Assembly (NCBI RefSeq): GCF_013185185.1
Contig: NZ_JAAZWE010000004.1
Location: 466,232-530,231 of the forward strand
Direction of reading: 5' to 3'
DNA: 64,000 nt
Source of the DNA: Saccharibacillus endophyticus
Lineage (GTDB): Bacteria > Bacillota > Bacilli > Paenibacillales > Paenibacillaceae
Shown: piece by piece, positions 59,693-64,000 of the stretch
Layout: each line of letters starts with the position of its first letter
How positions within the stretch are numbered: position 1 is the first letter of the stretch
Translations under genes and position numbers: made by a program
Notes under the pieces: generated by a model
Seen by the model: only the letters and a program-made list of their open reading frames with translations
Databases searched by the model: none
Told to the model about the DNA's origin: nothing

Positions 59693-59721
59693 ACTATACC
59701 GGAATATCATTTATGTGTCAA
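59693..59721 (-). promoter_or_regulatory. Sigma-A promoter of nirB
   Basis: On the minus strand TTGACA (59716-59721) and TATAGT (59693-59698) are separated by 17 bases. The transcript would start about ten bases before the ANTAR-type hairpins. Confidence 0.8.
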
Positions 59722-59929
59722 CAATTTTGACATTTAATTTTTGATAATTTAAAATAATCGACAAATCAACCTTATTCATGTTATATAAATTAACACAAAT
59801 AATAGCGACAGGAGTTGTCGGCTGATTTTGGTTTGGCCTGTACGCTATCCGGAGTCGAGCGAGCGTTATCGGCGGTCGGCTCGTCCAACGCAATCAACGA
59901 ACGGATTCTGAATATAAGGAGCGTCGTTC

Positions 59930-60526
59930 ATGCACAGCTTACTGATCGTGCACCACTCTTCCGATCCGCCGACCGGCGCAGCGAAAACCGAAAGCGATCC
60001 TGCCCGGTTGCTCGGCGAATGCGGCTATATCATCGAATCGGCACATACCCGCGAAGAAGCATTCGAGCGCGTAGGCGAAACCGATGCCGCCGTGCTGGCC
60101 CTTCCCATTACCGAAATGAACGACTGGGCGGGCGTGCTCATGTCGCGCAAAAACGTCCCTGTCCTCTGGTGGTGTACGGCAGAGACCGCTACGCTGTCCG
60201 TGTCCGCATGCGAAGACGACGTGCGGATCGACGGCGTTCTTTCCCCTCATATGAAGCCGTCCGAAATCCATTGGATTTTGCACTTCAGCTCCAGGCGATG
60301 CTACGAGCGGGTTCAGTGGGCCAAAGAACGGGAAAAGCTGCTCGCCCGGCTCGAAGAACGCAAATGGATCGATATGGCGAAAGGCATTTTGTCCAAAACG
60401 AAAAACATTTCCGAGTCCGAAGCTTACGATCTGCTGCGCAAGCAGGCCATGAACGAACGCAAGCGCATGGTCGACGTCGCTACATCCATCGTGAAAGTCT
60501 ATCAGTTGCTGCATGAACCATCCTGA
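59930..60526 (+). CDS. ANTAR-domain antiterminator with degenerate receiver (NasT-like)
   Basis: This 198-residue RNA-binding regulator has an N-terminal receiver-like domain without the usual acidic pocket: SLLIVHHSSD replaces the VDD motif, and the acceptor region reads AAVLALPITEM with no Asp. A coiled linker (about 125-145) leads to the ANTAR domain, ERKWIDMAKGILSKTKNISE with ALIRxxAMxxR-type EAYDLLRKQAMNERKRMVDV. ANTAR proteins stabilise paired hairpins in leader RNA. The divergent nirB leader holds such hairpins. It ends 12 bases before the TrpD2-like gene. ATG at 59930 has AAGGAG upstream. Confidence 0.9.
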   Translation: MHSLLIVHHSSDPPTGAAKTESDPARLLGECGYIIESAHTREEAFERVGETDAAVLALPITEMNDWAGVLMSRKNVPVLWWCTAETATLSVSACEDDVRIDGVLSPHMKPSEIHWILHFSSRRCYERVQWAKEREKLLARLEERKWIDMAKGILSKTKNISESEAYDLLRKQAMNERKRMVDVATSIVKVYQLLHEPS

Positions 60527-60538
60527 GGAGGCCCAGCC

Positions 60539-61642
60539 ATGATCGATCTGTTAAAAGAAGTCGCCCGCGGCAAACGCGGCGCGCGGGACTTGAACTACGG
60601 GGAATCGTTGGAGGCCGCGGAAGCGATTCTCGGCGGACGCTCCACTCCGGCCCAGACCGGCGCTTTTCTGATCGCGCAGCGGCTGAAACTGGAGAGCGCC
60701 GAGGAGTTGGAGGCGTTCGTGTCCGTAGCGAGGAGACAAGCTTACCGGGAATGCCGCAAGCCGGGCATCGATTTCGCGGGACCGTACGACGGCCGGCAAA
60801 AAACGTTCTGGGCTTCGCTGCCGACAGCCTTCGTCGTGGCGGCAGCCGGAGTTCCGGTTACGCTGCACGGTTCCGCGCCGCTGCCGCCGAAATACGGCGT
60901 CGTGCTGCATGATATCCTGCGCGCGGCCGGTATCGATCCGCTCATGCTGAGCCGCGCGTCGGCGATCGCGGCAGCGGACACGAACGCATCGGCAGGAGCG
61001 GACGGACAAGGCGGCGTCCTGTTCGCCGACTCCGCCAAATGGTGCCCGCCGCTCGGGGAATTGCACGGCATCCGCGAAGAACTGGGCATGCGCACGCTGC
61101 TGAACACGGCGGAAAAGCTGATCGATTATTCCTGCTCGCCGTACCTCGTGCTGAGCGTCTTCCACAATACGGTGATCGATCGGCTGGCGCGGCTGGTCAC
61201 GCGGCTCGGTTATCGGAAAACGTTGATCGTGCAGGGCGTCGAAGGTTCGGAGGACGTGTTTATCCATCGGCCGACGCGTATCCATACGGTCGAAGACGGA
61301 CACTGCGAATTGGATCTGCTCGATCCCGAAATGTACGGTCTGGACACGGAACTTCCCGACGATGAGCCCGTATGGACCGCGCGCAAGCAACTCGATATGC
61401 TTGAAGCGGTTCTGCAAGGCGGCGGACATATGGCGTATTATAATCAGACGCTGCTGAACGCGGCGGTCCGCCTGCACTTGACGGGAGCGGTCGGTTCGGT
61501 GGAGGAAGGGATCTACACGGCCAAGCCCCTCTTGGATAACGGAGCCGCATGGAAGGTTTACCTGACATGGAAAAAGGCGCTTCAGGAAGCCGCTCCGATC
61601 GGCGAACCGGCGGAACGCAAGGCCGCGGTCCGAAAAGCTTGA
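60539..61642 (+). CDS. TrpD2/YbiB-like glycosyltransferase-fold protein
   Basis: This 367-residue protein resembles anthranilate phosphoribosyltransferase: a helical start (GESLEAAEAILGGRSTPAQTGAFLIAQRLK, core TPAQTGAFLIAQRLK) and FAGPYDGRQKTFWASLPTAF. VTLHGSAPLPPKYGVVLHDI then stands where TrpD has its GTGGD/HGNR phosphate loop. The changed loop argues against true TrpD activity; YbiB-type TrpD2 proteins bind nucleic acid. GAGGAGG precedes ATG at 60539, 12 bases after the ANTAR gene, so both are co-expressed. Its link to nitrogen control is inferred from position. Confidence 0.82.
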   Translation: MIDLLKEVARGKRGARDLNYGESLEAAEAILGGRSTPAQTGAFLIAQRLKLESAEELEAFVSVARRQAYRECRKPGIDFAGPYDGRQKTFWASLPTAFVVAAAGVPVTLHGSAPLPPKYGVVLHDILRAAGIDPLMLSRASAIAAADTNASAGADGQGGVLFADSAKWCPPLGELHGIREELGMRTLLNTAEKLIDYSCSPYLVLSVFHNTVIDRLARLVTRLGYRKTLIVQGVEGSEDVFIHRPTRIHTVEDGHCELDLLDPEMYGLDTELPDDEPVWTARKQLDMLEAVLQGGGHMAYYNQTLLNAAVRLHLTGAVGSVEEGIYTAKPLLDNGAAWKVYLTWKKALQEAAPIGEPAERKAAVRKA

Positions 61643-61732
61643 AGCGTCAAACACTGTCGATCCGGCACGGCTTGCGCAAAGTTCCGAACGGCTTCTATGC
61701 GAATCAGCCCAAGCCGCGATGCGTTCTCGGTT

Positions 61733-61767
61733 GACGTATCGGGAAATCTCGATATACAATATCGGTA
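61733..61767 (+). promoter_or_regulatory. Promoter for a probable leaderless arsR transcript
   Basis: TTGACG, an 18-base spacer and TACAAT are followed after six bases by the ATG at 61767, which has no ribosome binding site. Several ATCGATAT-like half-sites (CTCGATATAC, AATATCGGTAT, CTATCGATATA) overlap the promoter and the first codons, as expected for an autoregulated ArsR gene. Confidence 0.55.
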
Positions 61768-62081
61768 TGAAAACTATCGATATATTCAAAGCCTTATCCA
61801 ACGAAACGCGGTTGAACATGCTGCTTTGGCTCAGAGAACCGGAAAAGCATTTTCCTGCGCAGGGCGCGCATATTCCGAAAGGCGTGAATTTCGCGGGCGG
61901 CGTATGCGTCGGCGATATTCAGGAGAAAGCCGGCTTGTCGCAATCCACGGTGTCCAGCTACCTGAACATGATGCAAAAAGCAGGATTGCTGGAGTCTTTC
62001 CGCCATGGACAATGGACGTATTACCGCCGAAACGAAGCTTCGATTCAAGCCTTGGCCGAAGAAATCCGCACGAGTCTGTAA
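61767..62081 (+). CDS. ArsR-family transcriptional regulator
   Basis: This 104-residue winged-helix protein has IFKALSNETRLNMLLWLREP, the recognition part VGDIQEKAGLSQSTVSSYLN and the wing FRHGQWTYYRRNEASIQALA. There is a single Cys in the GGVCVGDI segment, so metal sensing is doubtful. The ATG lies almost on the transcription start and has no ribosome binding site. It precedes two small transporter genes on the same strand and probably controls them. Confidence 0.88.
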   Translation: MKTIDIFKALSNETRLNMLLWLREPEKHFPAQGAHIPKGVNFAGGVCVGDIQEKAGLSQSTVSSYLNMMQKAGLLESFRHGQWTYYRRNEASIQALAEEIRTSL

Positions 62082-62214
62082 ATCGCCGTCCGCGATAGTT
62101 GTCCGGACGGCCGACTTTTGCGCGCGCACTTGCGCAAATTAGCGAAATCCGCATTTCTCAGGCTAATATATCGTTTTTTCTAGATATTTAATTATTGGAA
62201 AAAGGAGAAATTAT

Positions 62215-62643
62215 ATGCGCCCCCTTTACTATCTGCTGGCTCTTCTAGCCGGCGCCGCCCTCAGCTTCGAAGGGGCGATTTACGCCGAACTCGGCAAATC
62301 GATCGGCCAAGTCGAGACGAGCTTTTACAATTTTGCGGCGGGCACCATCATCGTCGGCCTATTGTGGCTGTTTTTCGGAAAAGGAGAAATATCGCAGATC
62401 AAGCGCGCGCCCAAATGGTCGCTGCTCGGCGGTCTGCTCGGCGTCGTCTATCTGACTTCGATCGTGATCAGCGTGCCTTTCGTCGGCGTAGGCGTCACGA
62501 TGGTGGCGGTCATCATCGGCCAGATGGTCATGAGCATGGTCATCGAACATTACGGCTGGCTCGGCAGCGAACCGACGCCGGTCAACAAAGAAAAAATACT
62601 CGCGGTGGTCTCCATGACCGCCGCGCTGCTGCTTATCAACTAG
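62215..62643 (+). CDS. DUF606/YdcZ-type small transporter, first copy
   Basis: This 142-residue membrane protein has four or five helices (YYLLALLAGAALSFEGAIYA, NFAAGTIIVGLLWLFFG, WSLLGGLLGVVYLTSIVISV and others) of the DMT_YdcZ family. Half-size members usually work as pairs. AAAAAGGAG precedes ATG at 62215. The second copy follows after 191 bases; a palindromic element lies between them. Confidence 0.88.
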   Translation: MRPLYYLLALLAGAALSFEGAIYAELGKSIGQVETSFYNFAAGTIIVGLLWLFFGKGEISQIKRAPKWSLLGGLLGVVYLTSIVISVPFVGVGVTMVAVIIGQMVMSMVIEHYGWLGSEPTPVNKEKILAVVSMTAALLLIN

Positions 62644-62645
62644 GG

Positions 62646-62800
62646 CGTGTACGCAAACTTCGAAGGCAGCAGATTTGGCTGAATTTTCGATCTATGCAAG
62701 GAACGATTTCGAAGGCGTGCCGGGGCACGTCTTCGAAATCGTGACGCGGCAGAGGACGAAAAGACAGGCAAAGATGCACTTCAGTAAGTTTGCGTACACG
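62646..62800. repeat. Palindromic insertion-like element between paired transporter genes
   Basis: The 15-base ends CGTGTACGCAAACTT (62646-62660) and AAGTTTGCGTACACG (62786-62800) are perfect inverted repeats. The centre holds ACGATTTCGAAG (62703-62714) and CTTCGAAATCGT (62731-62742), 12 perfect pairs, around a GCGTGCC/GGCACG stem. At 155 bases with no coding content it resembles a MITE or other non-autonomous repeat. It starts immediately after the stop of the first transporter gene. Confidence 0.75.
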
Positions 62801-62834
62801 ACCTAAAACCTTATCAACATTAAAGGAGGCCTTT

Positions 62835-63305
62835 ATGGGATCATTCATGATTTTGTTCACCCTGCTCGGCGGCATTACGCTCAGCGCGCAGTCTTCCATC
62901 AACGGAACATTGGGCCGAAAAGCCGGTTCGCTCGAAACGACGCTGCTTACATTCGTAACCGGCACGCTGTTTTTGGCGCTTTATCTCCTGTTTTTCGGAA
63001 ACGGAAATCTCGGCGCTTTGTTCGACGCGCCGAAGTGGCAGCTCAGCGCGGCTTTTCTGGGCACGGTCTATCTGCTGTTGACCGTGATCGCCGTGCCGAA
63101 AATCGGCGTGATCGCGGCCAATATCGCCGGAATCGCGGGGCAGCTCGTCGCCGGCATGCTGATCGACCACTTCGGTTGGTTCAACAGCCTGGAAATTCAT
63201 CTCGATGGCAAACGGATACTTGCGCTCGGATTCATGGCGCTGGCGCTTTATTTGATTTATAGAGGGAACAAACGCTCCGCGGCGCAAGCCGAAGCGGCGG
63301 CGTAA
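62835..63305 (+). CDS. DUF606/YdcZ-type small transporter, second copy
   Basis: This 156-residue membrane protein has about five helices (FMILFTLLGGITLSAQSSIN, TLLTFVTGTLFLALYLLFFG, AAFLGTVYLLLTVIAVPKIG, GVIAANIAGIAGQLVAGMLI and others). It aligns along its length with the preceding protein: both have the GTVYLL/GVVYLT and HFGWFNS/HYGWLGS blocks, where the second GQ-V-GM helix matches too. The two probably form a heterodimer. AAAGGAGG precedes ATG at 62835; an upstream frame extension lies in the palindromic element. Substrate unknown. Confidence 0.9.
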   Translation: MGSFMILFTLLGGITLSAQSSINGTLGRKAGSLETTLLTFVTGTLFLALYLLFFGNGNLGALFDAPKWQLSAAFLGTVYLLLTVIAVPKIGVIAANIAGIAGQLVAGMLIDHFGWFNSLEIHLDGKRILALGFMALALYLIYRGNKRSAAQAEAAA

Positions 63306-63329
63306 CGCGAAGCAACCTCAAACCGCATA

Positions 63330-63378
63330 AAAAAGGACTGTCCCGCTGCCGAATTACGGCTTGCGGACAGTCCTTTTT
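63330..63378. terminator. Bidirectional intrinsic terminator
   Basis: AAAAAGGACTGTCC (63330-63343) pairs with GGACAGTCCTTTTT (63365-63378) between the convergent transporter and SMI1/KNR4 genes. Confidence 0.92.
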
Positions 63379-63386
63379 GCTTTGTT

Positions 63387-63992
63387 TCAAACAACCGGAA
63401 CCTCTTCCCCGCCCAATAAAATCGCCTTCATATCCTCGAACGAATCGGCGATTTGCCTGACGTGCGGCTTTACGTTCTCCCGCATCGATACGCCGTCCTC
63501 GCCGAGATTGAACAGATCGTCATGCAGCATCCAGATCACCGGGCAGTCTCCGTCTTCGCCTTTTTGCTTCAAATCGAAGCATATCGGCCCTTGGCCGTCT
63601 TCGCCGATCGCGAACGGCAGATAACCTGCCGCGATAAGCGGGCCCCAATCTTCCGCGGCGTTGCGCTCCAGCTCCGCAAGCCCGGTTTCCGTATCGAGCG
63701 CCGGAAGCGTGAACGACATGCACCCGCCGACATACCCTCCCCGGCCGTCGCTCATCCCCGCGGACGTCCAGCTTACCAGATGGTACGCTTGCAGCAGCGC
63801 GCGGAAGCCCGGCGGAAAAACCGCGCGCAGCCTCGTTTCCAGCGCGTCGATCGCTTCGCCGGAGATCGTCGACGGAACCGGCTTCCAGAACTTCCACTCG
63901 CCGTCATCTTCATCTTGAAGCTCTTCCGGAACCTCGCGCCCCGTATCCAGCATGTCTGCCGGGATATTGTCGCCCAAGTCGTAAAACAGCAT
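63387..63992 (-). CDS. SMI1/KNR4-family protein (possibly 5'-truncated by the window)
   Basis: At least 201 residues of a SUKH-like domain are seen: AIDALETRLRAVFPPGFRALL, LPFAIGEDGQGPICFDLKQKG, then CPVIWMLHDDLFNLGE. SMI1/KNR4 proteins include immunity proteins of contact-dependent toxins and general scaffold proteins. The ATG at 63992 is eight bases from the window edge and shows no ribosome binding site, so the real start may lie outside. No toxin gene is visible. Confidence 0.82.
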   Translation of the reverse strand: MLFYDLGDNIPADMLDTGREVPEELQDEDDGEWKFWKPVPSTISGEAIDALETRLRAVFPPGFRALLQAYHLVSWTSAGMSDGRGGYVGGCMSFTLPALDTETGLAELERNAAEDWGPLIAAGYLPFAIGEDGQGPICFDLKQKGEDGDCPVIWMLHDDLFNLGEDGVSMRENVKPHVRQIADSFEDMKAILLGGEEVPVV

Positions 63993-64000
63993 TCGGAACC

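Noticed and set aside
63387..63992. SMI1/KNR4 protein as the immunity part of a toxin system
   Set aside because: No toxin, secretion or polymorphic-toxin gene is visible near it, and the family also has other roles.
1..64000. tRNA, rRNA, phage, plasmid or IS transposase genes
   Set aside because: I looked for cloverleaf clusters, transposase and integrase motifs and saw none.

Overview
The window reads as chromosomal DNA of a moderately GC-rich, low-GC-lineage Firmicute of the Paenibacillaceae type (Paenibacillus/Saccharibacillus-like). The reasons are strong AGGAGG ribosome binding sites, GTG/TTG starts, YesM/YesN-type two-component control of sugar ABC transporters, bacillithiol genes (bshB2 with yojF), HmoB, YhgE/Pip, copper-amine-oxidase-N surface proteins and NlpC/P60 wall enzymes. 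There is no phage, plasmid, IS transposase, CRISPR array, rRNA or tRNA that I can see. The species is an inference.

Layout. 1-5911: a sugar ABC transporter (binding protein cut by the left edge, two permeases) divergent from a YesM/YesN-like sensor and AraC-type regulator, with cre-like sites in both flanking intergenic regions. 6302-21010: two membrane chemoreceptors, HmoB heme monooxygenase, a DUF2207-like membrane protein, a UvrD-type helicase, the bacillithiol pair yojF-bshB2, a large repetitive secreted protein and a DUF445 protein. 21167-30838: small hypothetical proteins, an OhrR-like regulator, an HD-GYP phosphodiesterase, TetR, a YhgE/Pip-type membrane protein and an orphan PAS kinase. 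31152-40622: redox and stress genes with their regulators (ArsR/AHSA1/flavin reductase, HxlR/DsbA, MarR/nitroreductase/monooxygenase), a secreted glycoamylase-fold glycosidase and an NlpC/P60 hydrolase. 41059-48155: alpha-galactosidase (GH4) with two AraC regulators, pyruvate kinase and a secreted amidase. 48433-53888: a hybrid kinase, a soluble PAS chemoreceptor and a DEAD-box RNA helicase. 54719-61642: nitrite assimilation (nirB, nirD, nirC, a siroheme methyltransferase gene), divergent from an ANTAR antiterminator and a TrpD2-like gene. 61767-63992: an ArsR regulator, two small YdcZ-type transporters and a SMI1/KNR4 protein.

Two non-coding signals stand out. First, eight clear copies and one reduced copy of a 110-170 bp intergenic hairpin family recur through the first 48 kb, in both orientations. 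Their nested helices are kept by paired base changes, and most copies sit beside or between intrinsic terminators. I do not recognise it as a described family. Second, the 5' leader of nirB holds two adjacent short hairpins, each with a six-base loop having A at position 1 and G at position 4, followed by a terminator-like stem. This is the recognition pattern of ANTAR proteins, and the next gene upstream encodes one, so nir control by antitermination is a specific prediction.

Coordinates of starts were chosen from visible ribosome binding sites, so several genes are shorter than the longest open frame. Family names come from recognising motifs by eye; no database search was run.
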